A DNA stretch of 64,000 bases, from the NCBI GenBank assembly GCA_025917655.1, contig CP084620.1, forward strand, positions 186,001 to 250,000, given 5' to 3'. This document shows, piece after piece, positions 23,365 through 33,654 of the stretch (positions are counted from its first letter, which is position 1; every line of letters starts with the position of its first letter). Position numbers and translations under genes: made by a program. This stretch comes from Chlorella sorokiniana (taxonomy: Eukaryota > Chlorophyta > Trebouxiophyceae > Chlorellales > Chlorellaceae). A model generated the notes under the pieces. It searched no databases. It worked only from the letters and a program-made list of their open reading frames with translations, and had not been told where the DNA came from.

Positions 23365-25202
23365 TTACATTAGCTGTCGCCTTTGCTTTTGCCCCAGCTT
23401 CTGCAGCTTGGCGTCGTCCGCCACCTGCACATGCGACTGGGCCGCCTGATTCATGTCCTGCACCACGAGGGAGGCGAGGGCGGCAGTTGGGGAGGAGGTG
23501 GCATGCGAGATCGGAAACCACAGTCTTCACCGTAAGCGCAACAGAGGACGGCCGATCAGCGCAGCGTGCGGCTCACCAGTGGCCTAAGCACCCGCTGCTG
23601 GTGTGGCGCCTCCTCAGGGGACTCCTCCTCAGGGCTGCAATCTATGTATATCACCTGGGGGGCCGCTCGGCCTGCCGCTGCTGCTGCTGCTGCTGCTGCA
23701 GAGGCGGCGGGCCGCCGCCGCCGCCGGCTTGGCCTGCGGGGCGGCGCCAGCGTCCTGCTGCTGTTGTTGCTGAGGCGGCGTCGGCAGGGCTGCCGCCGCT
23801 GGCGGCTTGGGCGGCGGGGCGGGCGGGCGATGCCGGCGTTCTGCCACAGCAGCTGCAGCACACTCGGCTGGTCTGGCTTGGAGGCGGCGGCCTGCTGCTG
23901 CTGCCGCTTGCGGGCCGGGCAACCGCCGGCTGGGCCAGCTGGGCGGCGGGGGCCAGCCCCAGCCACGGACGGAGAGACGCAGCGGCTGCCGGCTTGGCGT
24001 GCTTGGCGGCGGCGGCCTGCTGCTGCTGCTGCTGCTGCCGAGGCGGAGGGGCCGCCGCCGCCGCCGGCTTGGCCTGCGGGCGACGCCAGCGTGCTGCCAC
24101 AGCGGCTGCAGCACACTCGGCTGGTCTGGCTGGGCGGCGGCGGCCTGTTGCTCCCGCTGGCGGAGAGGCTCAGTGGCCGCTGGCTCTGCCTGCTGGGCGC
24201 CCGCCGGTTGGCGGGACACCCCTGCCACGTCCCCTGTTGCTGCCGCCACTGGTGGCTTCCGGTGGGGAGTCCTCCTCGGAGTCCTCCTCGGAGCGGGAAT
24301 CCAATGGCAGATATGCCTTTTGGGGGCGTCGCGCTCGCGGCTGGCGGCGTCTGTCAGGAGGGTCCTCCTCGGAGCCGGAATCTATCAGAGAAGCAGTCCG
24401 CTTGCGGGGACCGGGCAACCGTTGGCTGGGCCCGCTGGCGGAGAGGCTCAGTGGCCGCTGGCTCGGCCTGCTGCGCCCCAGCCGGCTTCCGCAGCAACTG
24501 CTGCAGCACCATCGGCTGGGCGGCGGCGGCCAGCTTGGGCGGGCCGGGCGGCGGCTGCTGCTGCTGGCGGAGAGGCACAGCGGCCGCCGTCTTGGGCTCG
24601 GCGGCGGCAGATTGCTCCTGTTGCTGCTGCTGCGGCGGCGGCGGCGGTGCGGCAGCGGCAGACGGCCTGCGCGGCCCGGCGGCAGTTGCCTCCTCCTGCT
24701 TCCGCGGCTGAGGGGTGGGCGGGGGGTGGGCGGGGGGTGGGGACGGGCGCACGGCGGTCACCCTACACCCTTGGGCAAGGAACATGCTGGAACCAGCGCG
24801 CTTCTGGCGGCAGCTGCCACGCGCCGGCCGATGCCGCGTCAAGCTGCGATCCTGCCCAGCTGCCCTTGCACCCGCTACATCTCCCGCATGAGCAGCCTCA
24901 CCAGGCCCAGGCGGAGTGGGGCGGGCTCCCCGTCGTCCCGCGTTGCGCCGCGCTCAGGGTTGGTTGAGGTGTGGCTCGCCTGCGACTGCAAGGGGTGCGT
25001 GCCGGAGCGTGCGGATGAGTAAGCAGTAGAGTAGGCAGGCGGCAGCAGGAACAGAGGCGCCCCATGCAGGCCAGCAAGATGAGTGTGAGCGGTGCCTAAC
25101 AGCCTGCAAAGGCACCAGCCCCAGGCCTGCCCTGCCCGCAACCCACCAGTTGAGGCGGCGGGGCCGCCGCCGCCGCCGGCTTGAGCGCCGGGCGGGGCCA
25201 GC

Positions 25203-25244
<42 letters not shown>

Positions 25245-28200
25245 AGGTGGCGGGGCCGCCGCTGTCACCAGCTTGGGCGGCTTGGGCGGCAAGGCGGCGC
25301 CAGCGTGCCGCCGCAGCAGCTGCTGCAGCGTCGGCTGGGCCGCCTCCGCCGGCGGCTTGGGCGGCCCGGCCGCAGTTGCCTGCTCCTGCTGCTGCGGCTG
25401 AGGGATGGGCGGGGGGTGGGGACGGGCGCACGGCGGTCACTCTACATCCTTGGGCAAGGAACATGCTGGAACCAGCGCGCTTCTGACGGCAGCTGCCATG
25501 CGCTGGCCAAACCGCGCCCTTGCACCTGCTGCCTCCCCGCATGAGCAGCCTCACCAGGCCCAGGCGCTCTGGGGCGGGCTCCCCGTCGACCGAGGTGGCG
25601 CCGAGGTCGGGGTCAATCCCTTCGTGGCTCGCCCGTGACTGCAAGAAATGCGTGCCGGAGCGTGCGGATGAGTAAGCAGTAGAGTAGGCAGGTAGGCAGT
25701 AGGAAGGCAGGCGGCAGCAGGAACAGAGGCGACCCATGCAGGCCAGAACGCTGAGCGTTGCCCAGCAGCATGCAAAGGCACCAGGCCCTGGCCTGCCCTG
25801 CCTGCAACCCACCGGGATGCGCGTGAAGCTTGGTTGTCCGGAGAAGCCCTGCGGGAAGGTGACCTGGAAGTGCGGCATGCGGCTGCCAAACTCTGTGGCC
25901 GCCAGCTGCTCCATGCGCCAGCTCGGGTAGTTAAGGTACAACACCCCGGTCATGGTGGCGCTGGCCAGCAGGGTGCGGGCCAGAGCGGCGGCTGCTGCGG
26001 GCGAGAACGCATCGGTGCCCTCCTCTGGATGCGGGTTGTACCGCACACAGCAGTACTGTCTCAACGCCGTCACCGCGTGCGGCCGGTCACGCAGCTTGAC
26101 AACGGCGGCTTTGCCCATGCGCCATATGCGCTCGGTCTCCGCCTCAGCTGGGTACCCTTGGTGGTACCATTCGTCAATCTCCAAAACGACCACGTAGCGG
26201 CGATCCCCGGTGTCCTTCACCAGGATGGCGTCGCAGCGAGCGCGGAACGCACGGTTGCCGTTAGGCCCCGGGTGCACGCACTGCGCCTCGAAACGGCTGT
26301 AACCTCGCGCTCGGGCGTTCGGCGATGCCGGCCGCCTCGATGGCCTTGAAGAAGGCGGTCTCGTGCGTTTTATGCGAGTGGGTTTGGCCGCTGGCGGCAG
26401 GCCGCGGGGCATAGTCGTAGCAGGCCAGCTGCTCCGCCACCTGCGCAGCCAGCTCTGCCACGGAGGAGTCGCGGCGCTCCAACAGCTCCAGCTGCTCGGG
26501 GCTGCAATGGGCGAGGAGGGCGCAAAGCGCATGGCATGCTCAGCCCATGACAGCGGGCATGGGCCACCAGGCCCCCACAACCAACACAAACAACCCACCC
26601 AGCTGGAAACCGCCAGGCTGGCATGGTATGAGCAAGACCTGCCAGGGCCTGCACACATCACCCGCCCGGAGAGCAGCAGGCAGCGGCAAAGCATCCTGTG
26701 CACCCACCCATCTTGCGCAGCAGGCTCGAGTTGGCCACCGAGAGCAGCTCCGCCAGGGTGTACGCGCAGCCTTCGATGGCCACGCTGTGTGTGGCGCCCC
26801 AGAGGCTGTCATCACTCCGCGTTGCAAATTGCCTGAAAGTCGCGTCAAAGGTGACGCCGCCGGGGCCCTTCACGTTCAGCACGCCGCCGCTGCGTCGCCC
26901 GTTGAGCACAGCGGTCTGCTCGGTGATGAGGTTGACCACTGGCAGGCCTGCAAAGGCGGGGGTGGGAAAGGGGGCGGGGTATGTTGATGGAGGGATTGGC
27001 GCGCCAGTAGGCAGGCTGGCAGCACAAGCGGGCACCGGAGCGAGCAGAAAAACTGCCATGAGCCCGCATGCTTGTTTACCCTTCAGCTTATGGGTTCCCA
27101 GCACCAGATTGACGTCGATCTCGGCGTCGGGCTCCGGCAGGACCCCCGCTCTTTGCCGTCGGACCTGCGCAGGCGGGGCTGCGCCAGCGTCCTGCGTCGC
27201 AGGGCCGCCACCAGCGCCGGGCCGTCGCCGCTGGTGCTGCTGCTGAGGGCGGAGGCCGGCGCCTGCATGGCGAGCGCATGGCGCAGCTGCGCCGCCTCCG
27301 CTGCGCCCTCCGCCAGCTGGCGCAGCTGGTCGGGGTCTGCATGCGGTGGGTGAATGGATGTGAGGGATACGAGGCGCGGGACAGGCTGGGAGCAGAGCGG
27401 GCAGCGGCAGGGGCAGCGGGGCCGCCAAACGCCCGCTGACCGCCCCTCTCGCCCACCCGCGTTGAGCAGGAGTGGATGGTTGACAACGTCCAGGAGATCC
27501 TGAGCCGTTGCGCCATCCAGGCCCTCTATCCAGAGCAGGGAGGTGGCCGGGTGGCCCACCCTTTTGTTCGGCATAAACTTGGCCAGGTTGGTGAAGTTGC
27601 CGTCGGCAGTGATCAAAGTGCCGTGCTTGAGCGGCCGGTTAGCCGAGCGGTGGCGCCGGTGGACTGGCTGATGAGGCCGAGGCCTGCAGGGAGAGGCGGC
27701 GTGGGCGTGCATGACTGCTTGTAAACGCGATTGGCAAGTGTAGCAGAGCAAGAGCATTCAGGCTGCACAACGGCCCCACAGCCGCAAGCCCTAGCCCCCA
27801 TCCTGACAGCTCACCGACCAGTTCAGGCACACCCAGCCAGTGGATGGTCTGGAATTCCATGTCATTGGGGGCATCCCGGCCCTCGCCAGCTTGGTGGCCA
27901 GCAGCTGCAGGCGCATCGATGCCCCCACGCGCACCAGGTCGTTGCCCAGGCGGGCGCACAGGTCGTGACCCGTCACCGGCTCCTCGGGCTGCAGCGCCGC
28001 CGCCAGCTCAGCCGCCTCGCCGTTCTCCAGCTGCTCCAGCTGCGCCATGCCTGCAGCGCAGAGTAGGGCAGGGCAGGGGAGGAGGTAGGAGATTAAGATG
28101 ACTATGCGCAAAGGGCTGCCTGGCCAGCACTGGCACGGGGTTGCGTGGCTGCAGCGCACCAGCGGCCACCAGCACCCAGCTGGGTGCACTCACTCGCAGA

Positions 28201-28712
28201 GCGGACGGCCTCGTGGTTCATCAGCTGGAGCAGCTCGTGCAGCGTGACGTCTGAGCCCTCCACTGTCACGTTGTGAGCCGTGGATTGGCCGGCCTTGGTG
28301 GTGTTCCTGCCCGCAAACTGCTCAAGCGTGATGGCGGCGCCGCCGTCGTTGGGCAGCAGCGGCCCATGCAACTTCCCGGTCATGGTGGCCTTAGCACCAG
28401 ACTTGCTCACCAGCTGGATGCCTGCAAGGGGACAGGGGGTTGAGAGGGTGAGCAATGCAGGCGGGCAGCGGGCAACGTCAGCCGCACCCAGCATCCTGTA
28501 CAGCCAGACAGCTGGAGGCAGCCGGGCGCCCAGCAGGCGGCAGCGCTCACCTGCCAGGCTGGGAGAGCCCATGAATTGGCAGACGCCAATCACGCCATCA
28601 GTAATGGGCATAGCATGACGGCGCGGGCGCTGCGGTCCTGGCGGACGCGGCTGCGCGCGTAGCCGGTGAGGCGGGCGCGGTCTTCTCGGATGGCAGCAGG
28701 CGGCGGCGGCAT
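23365..28712 (-). CDS. large novel protein: repeated LTG/NH modules, nuclease-like domain, Gln-rich repeats, SIM-like acidic motifs
   Basis: No known full-length homologue comes to mind. The start MPPPPAAIREDRARLTGYAR at 28712 is followed by repeated modules of about 80 residues, one per exon: GIQLVSKSGAKATMTG ... LHELLQLMNHEAV; GLGLISQSTGATARLTG ... DLLDVVNHPLLLN; GLPVVNLITEQTAVLNG ... ELLSVANSSLLRKM. Helical spacer exons lie between (MAQLEQLENGEAAELAAALQ; PDQLRQLAEGAAEAAQLRHA). Next is a domain with FRARCDAILVKDTGDRRYVV, VLEIDEWYHQGYPAEAETER and CVRYNPHPEEG, like PD-(D/E)XK/Vsr-type endonucleases (Asp, then Glu-x-Asp-Glu). The C-terminal third is Gln/Ala/Pro-rich with repeated QPSVLQLLWQNAG-like units and acidic motifs (VIYIDCSPEEE). 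The last exon is DMNQAAQSHVQVADDAKLQK, ending before TAA at 23365. Several frame repairs are needed. One gene or two cannot be settled. Confidence 0.55.
24700..25810. repeat. tandem duplication of about 0.65 kb (copies near 24700-25150 and 25380-25810)
   Basis: Both copies share in order CTTGGGCAAGGAACATGCTG, GGAACCAGCGCGCTTCTG, CATGAGCAGCCTCACCAGGC and GAGTAAGCAGTAGAGTAGGC at offsets of about 655-680 bases. Each copy holds an intron plus a Gln-rich exon with the LQQLLRRHAG-type unit, so the duplication is part of the growth of the Gln-rich region. Confidence 0.8.
25204..25244 (-). repeat. CTG/CAG triplet tract coding poly-Gln
   Basis: An uninterrupted run of CTG on the plus strand, read as CAG (Gln) in the minus-strand gene. 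Shorter runs of the same triplet occur near 23670-23700 and 24010-24040. Confidence 0.9.
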
Positions 28713-28921
28713 CGTGCAACCCGCGGTGCTGGCGATTCCTGCGTTATCGTGACGCTAAAAGGACTCAAAAGGCAGCGAGGGGTGAGCGGTGGGGGAGAGC
28801 GAAGGACCTCCTCCGCGAGGAGGCCTACAGCAACCTTGCCGCCCCTGCTGTGCCCCGCATTGCCCGTCCGCTGCGTGACTTGCCTGGATCTGCTGCTTAG
28901 GTGTCAAGAGCGCGGCGCAGC
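28195..28921. repeat. segmental duplication, copy 2 (partner 20685-21404)
   Basis: Carries the promoter and first two exons of the large minus-strand gene. The similarity stops near 28921, just before the stretch that leads to the aldolase 3' half. Confidence 0.7.
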
Positions 28922-29352
28922 GGCCTGCAGCGCGGAGCAGCGGCTTGAGCGGCGTGTGTGGAGAGGGCAGGCCAGTAGCGGAGCTGGTGCACGATCGGGG
29001 CCAGGAGGGGGCCCTGGGAGCCATCACAAGCGATACGGGAAATGGACACTCAAATGTGCGGGCGGTCCATGCATGGCTGCAAACCCTGCTGTGCGCTGTG
29101 CGCCGCCGCGCTGGCTCCCAGCCCGACAGGCATGCAGGCGTACAGGCATGCAGGATGGGTCGCAGGCGGGCTGGACTGGACGACTATGCTGCCAGGAGGG
29201 GTCGCAGGGTCAGGTGCGCCAAGCGCCCAGAGCGCCCGGCAGGGGAAAGCAGCGGCGCGGCGCAGAGGGAGCAGCTTAGGCTGGCAGTCGCACTGCCGCG
29301 TGTGTCCATCTTACCCTGCGCACTCAGCATCTCGCACCCGTTCCCGGCCCAG
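28922..29352 (+). other. stretch before the aldolase 3' half; possible decayed aldolase exon
   Basis: No intact gene. At about 29022-29100 one plus frame reads [10 protein letters not shown], faintly like the GARFAKW segment expected in aldolase at this point, but the match is short and the rest of the exon is not recognisable. Confidence 0.25.
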
Positions 29353-30226
29353 GCGGCTGGGCTGGTGCCGATCGTGGAGCCGGAGCTGCTGATCGACGGC
29401 AGCCACGACGCGGCGGCGTTTGCCGACGCCTCGACGCGCGTCATCCAGCGCTGCGTGGCGCACCTGTGGCAGAAGGTAGGCGCGGCAGGCTGGCGGGCGG
29501 CTCACACCTGCTGTCGCTGCTTTCTGGCCTGCTTGCTGGCGCCACTGCGCATGCACACGTTTTTCTGCGTGGCAGGTTTGGAAAGGGGAGCCACCACCGC
29601 CGTCGTGGCCCTGGCCGCAGGGGTGCTGTTGGAGGGCACCCTGCTCAAGCCGCAAATCATCATCCCAGGCGCGGACTGCAGCGGGCCCCGGCCCAGCCCC
29701 GAGGCGGTGGCGCAGCACACGCTGCGCGTCATGCGCCGCAGCGTGCCCGCCGCCATCCCCGGCATCATGTTCCTCAGCGGCGGCCAGGTGAGGCCTGCGC
29801 TCGGGCCGGCGGCTGGCTTGGCTGCCGGGTCCCCTGCACGTGGGCGACCAGCAGGTTTGCTCCTTTCGCCCGGCCCGAGGCGCCGCCGTTTGTTGGTGCG
29901 GGGCCGCAGACGGAGGAGGAGGCGACGGTGAACCTCAACGCCATCAACCGGCTGGCGCAGGCGGAGGGCCGCGCGCCCTGGTCCCTCTCCTTCTCCTTTG
30001 GACGCTCCCTGCAGGTGCTGCTGCGGCGCCGCAGTGGGCCCTAGCCGGGGCAAGCCGCACGCCGAGCGCCTGCAACTTTCTGTCCGCTGAAGCTCGCGCC
30101 GCAATGCCCTGTTTCGTGCTGCGATCCGCGCAGGCCAGCGTGCTGCAGCTGTGGTCCCAGGACCGCCAGGGCAACGCTCAGCGCTGCCGCGACATGGCTG
30201 CGGCGCAGCCCTCGGCCGCCAGGTAA
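29353..30226 (+). pseudogene. FBA: class I fructose-bisphosphate aldolase, 3' half
   Basis: Four exons: 29353..29475, 29621..29787, 29910..30014, 30134..30226. They read [100 protein letters not shown] and ASVLQLWSQDRQGNAQRCRD, ending at TAA. This is the conserved C-terminal half of class I aldolase and includes the EPE and SGGQ phosphate-binding segments. Splice sites are good, but exon 2 needs one extra G at its acceptor. The usual C-terminal Tyr is not seen. The matching N-terminal half is about 11 kb upstream on the same strand. If the intervening block is a giant intron, the gene could be functional; otherwise these are two pseudogene halves. Confidence 0.75.
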
Positions 30227-31235
30227 CGGTCTTGCAGGGGGCAGGGCACGGGGTTGGCGCTCTGCAGCTGCTCCACCACGCCGGAGTCAACCAGGTGGGC
30301 TGGCAGGCCGTCGAAGCCGGGCACCGCCGCCCAGCCCTCGCCGCAAAACTGCGCGGGCAGCGGCGCGCGGGCGCCCAGGCCCCGCATCACCAGCCGCCAG
30401 CGTGCTGGCGCCCTCGCCGCCGCTGCCGCCGCTGCCGTGGGGCACAGGGGCTGCGCTTGGCGGGCCTGCCGCCGCCTCCTGCGCTGCTGCTGCCTCCTCC
30501 TCTGCCGCTGCCGCCAGCTCAGCCTCCGTCGGGCCGGCCTCCACTAGGTCCAGATCCAGCACAGTCACCTGCGGGCACAGGAAGGCGCAGGCATGGCCAT
30601 ACGGCCACATGGCCGGCCAGCCGCCTGGGTCTGAGCCCATGGCGAGGCGCAGTGCGCGGCAGGGCGCAGGTGAGATGCTTGGAGAGGCCGCTGGCGCAAC
30701 CCCTGGCGCCAAGGCACTGTCCCGGCACCTAGAAACGAATACAGTGCTGCAGTTCTTAGGCGGTTTGCACAGCTCCTGCCGGGCACGGCCAAGCTACCCC
30801 CAAGCAGCAAGTGGTTCACCAGCGGGGTGCGATCAAGGCCGCTGCGGCTGCGCCCGGCAGCGCCAGCATCAGCTCTGCCGCGCCCTGCCCGCCGTAGTGC
30901 GGGCATGTGATGTTGAGGCGCAGCCAGAAGAACCAGCCGCACACGGTGCGGCGGCACCCCTCGACCGTCGCCGACAGCTGGGGCAGCGGGCGGGGTGCCC
31001 AGCCGGTGACGTTCGCCAGCGCCTGCTGCACGCCTGTGTCATTATGAGAGGCTCCAGCAGCAGCCCAGGCACCGCCCCCGGCTGGCAGGCTGGGCAGCGC
31101 CTCCCAGCCGCCAGCGGGGTCGCAGAAGGTTGCCGGCAGGTCGGGAGGGACCCGCGGCAGCGGCGGGCAGCGTGCAGCCAAGGCACCGTATGCTGCCATC
31201 AAGAGGCCGCACAGGAGCCCAGGTGATCGCCTCAT
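30178..31235 (-). CDS. secreted Cys-containing protein of unknown function
   Basis: Starts MRRSPGLLCGLLMAAYGALA, a clear signal peptide. The mature part has paired cysteines (FCDPAGGW, GCRRTVCGWFFWLRLNITC) and several N-glycosylation sequons (NDT, NVT, NIT). A second exon after the CGCAG acceptor near 30570 begins VTVLDLDLVEAGPTEAEL, runs through a Glu/Ala-rich linker and, after a one-base frame change, ends FCGEGWAAVPGFDGLPAHL, then VEQLQSANPVPCPLQDRYLA, stopping at 30178. No family recognised. Its 3' end overlaps the convergent aldolase 3' end by about 50 bases. Confidence 0.55.
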
Positions 31236-32766
31236 TCTGCTGGATAGATGCTAGTGACCGTGACGATGCTCTGTAGGGAAGGGAAGGGCCCAACGATAGA
31301 GCCTCTCAGGAGGTTTGGGCAACGGATTCGGGCGGCAGCCACAGCCTGGTGCGGCATGAGGCGAAGGCAGGCTGCGGGAGGGGCGACGCCGCCGTACCAG
31401 CCACTATATGGCCCAAAAGTCACGTTTACGTGCTTCAACCGGCTTGCAGGCCGCTGCGCGGCAGGCTCGTCGAGGCCGCGCGCTGTGGACCGTGCAGGGA
31501 ATCAGGCTAGCGCACCAAAGTGCATGAGAATACTACAAAGACACCAGAATGCAGAGAAATGCACAAGAATGGGACGCTCGTAACCCCGGGACTTGTGAAG
31601 CTGACGTTTCACAGCGCCACAGCGGGCTTCTTCCCCCTGTCATGCCACTTGCAAACCTCCGCCGCATAGCCGCCAACCCACGGTCAAATTCATTCCAATG
31701 ACATAAAATGCTGCAGTTACGCTCGTCGACCTCGTGGCAAGCTGCATCACCCACTCGCCAGGATGCACGGCTTGTTGTGGTGTCAGTGACCTCCCGCTCA
31801 GAACCAGCGCGATCGGGTAACAGTCCTGATTTCGGCTTATGAATGCAAATTCATACTTGCTATAAGACAGTGGACTATAAGGTAAAGCACGGAAAGCAAA
31901 CTGGGCTGAGAAAGCGCGCAAGTTTGACAGCTTGCGCAGGGTGGTGAAGGTGGCTGACACGGTAGGAAAATTGGAGAGAGGCAAACAGGCTGCCGAGGAG
32001 GGTTCACATTTAGTGGCACTAAACGCAGCACATTACTATGCGGCGCTGCCCGGGCGAAGGCTGCCGCACCAACCTTGTTCGCCAAGGGCAGCCTTTCAGG
32101 CCAGCCGGCCATTGTTCGCTGCCCTGATGGGCAGGTTGTCGGCCATCGGCTGGGAAGGTGTGCACCCCCACGCTTGGGGCCCCTGGGCCGTGGCTGGCTG
32201 CATGCTGATGTTGTCGTACGCAGCGCGCTGACGGATGTAAGCGCTTCTGCCGGCAAAAGCTGCTATGACCGTGCCGGCTGCCCTGCTGCAGCTGCGGCTG
32301 AGTTGCGGCAGCGGCCAGGCAGGGCCGCAGCATAGCTGTGCTGCCAGCATCGATGTGTGGCAGGTTGCTGAGGTGACATTGCTGCTGGCTGGCGATGCAG
32401 GCCTCATAGTGCCGACGGGTCTGCAGCAATCGCCAAGCCAGCGACAGCTCCCCACGCCGCTCTGGCAGGCACCATGTCGCACAGCTGTCCGTTGACGCAG
32501 AGCTGCTGACCGCCGCCTCTGACCTGCACACTGCCCAGGCAATGCTGCCGCTGCCGCTTTCAACCGGCATCACTGCCGCGGGCTGCCTGCCGCAGCTCAG
32601 GCAGGCTGTCAAGCAGCGTGAGTGGAGCACCCAGCGCCCATTGCTCGCTGAACTGCTGTGCAGAACCAAGCAAGCTGTGGATGATTCCGTTTTGGCTGCT
32701 GCAGGCTGCAACCGCGGGTGGGGTGTGAGGCACCCGGGCCCAGAGGTGGCTGCAGCCAGCCCCTGC
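31236..32766. other. 1.5 kb without a supported gene
   Basis: Open frames occur on both strands, the longest about 230 codons at 32019-32711 (-). None shows a family signature, typical splice sites or a good ATG context. GC is lower around 31500-32000. It should hold the promoter of the secreted-protein gene and the DPH3 3' end. Confidence 0.4.
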
Positions 32767-33116
32767 CTATGCCAAGCCAGCCTCTACAGGCTGCTGAAAG
32801 TCTTGGGGGTCATAAATCACCCGCACATACAGCGAACAGGAGGGGCACTTGGCGATCTCCTCGCCTGCAGCAAGCAAGGCAGCAGCTGGTGAGCGCCACG
32901 GCTGCTGGCAGCAGGGCCGCTGCTGCTGGCAGCGCGGTGGAGGCGGCAGCCGCCGCCCCGTCGCCGCTCCTGCATATGTTGCAGGCGGCCCTTACCCGCC
33001 GCCAGCTCCTCTATGGTGATCTGAAACAGGTCGCCGCAGGGACACTGGTAGGTGAAAGCCTGCAGCTCGTCGCTCCAGTCCATGTCCTCAATTTCTATTT
33101 CGTCGTGCAGGGTCAT
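32767..33116 (-). CDS. DPH3: diphthamide biosynthesis protein 3 (CSL zinc finger)
   Basis: Two exons: 33116..32996 and 32864..32767. The protein reads MTLHDEIEIEDMDWSDELQA, FTYQCPCGDLFQITIEELAA, then GEEIAKCPSCSLYVRVIYDP and a short tail. The four zinc ligands (CPCG and CPSC) and the CSL signature are intact and the length is normal for the family. Known role: DPH3 donates electrons to the radical-SAM DPH1/DPH2 step of diphthamide synthesis on eEF2 and serves Elongator-dependent tRNA modification. Divergent to GPAA1 with a 538-base gap. Needs no frame repair. Confidence 0.96.
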
Positions 33117-33654
33117 ACTGGCGGGCGCTAATTTCCAGCTACCGTGCGTAAAGAGAAAGGCAAACTACAGACACGCGCAGCGCCCGGAGGCAGGCAGGCT
33201 TCCGGCGGCGGCTGGCCAGAAGAGGTGGACAGATATTACATGTGTTGAATGAACGCAGGGCAGTTGTGTGCAGCGCCTAGAATGTACAGAAAGCTGCACA
33301 AGGGGCGGTGCCAGCACGGCGCCCGCCCCTGCCCGCTGCCGCCAATGCAACCCTCCTTTGCGGCTTTTGATCCGGCACTACATGCAGTTGGTGCATACAT
33401 GGCATCATATAGCAGACTTTTCAATCCTTGAGCATGATCCACGTCCTGCTGTCGGCAACTGCAGTAACCATCCTCGCCGGGCAGCCCGCTCCTCGCTGGC
33501 ATGTCATGGCCGAGGAGCCCTGAGATGCCTGATTTGCTGTTGAATGATGTTCATTGATCTCAGTTCATCTAATAATCAAGCAGCCACGCAGTCGAAACAG
33601 GCACAGTAGCGCTTGATCAGATTGCCCCCGCCCCATAGTGGGGCCGTGGCCTTC
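33117..33654. promoter_or_regulatory. divergent promoter region DPH3 / GPAA1
   Basis: No coding sequence seen. Part of it is lower in GC (about 33530-33600). No specific element identified. Confidence 0.4.

Noticed and set aside
32019-32711. 230-codon minus-strand open frame
   Set aside because: No ATG in good context, Ser/Gln/Cys composition like random GC-rich sequence, no motif or splice support.
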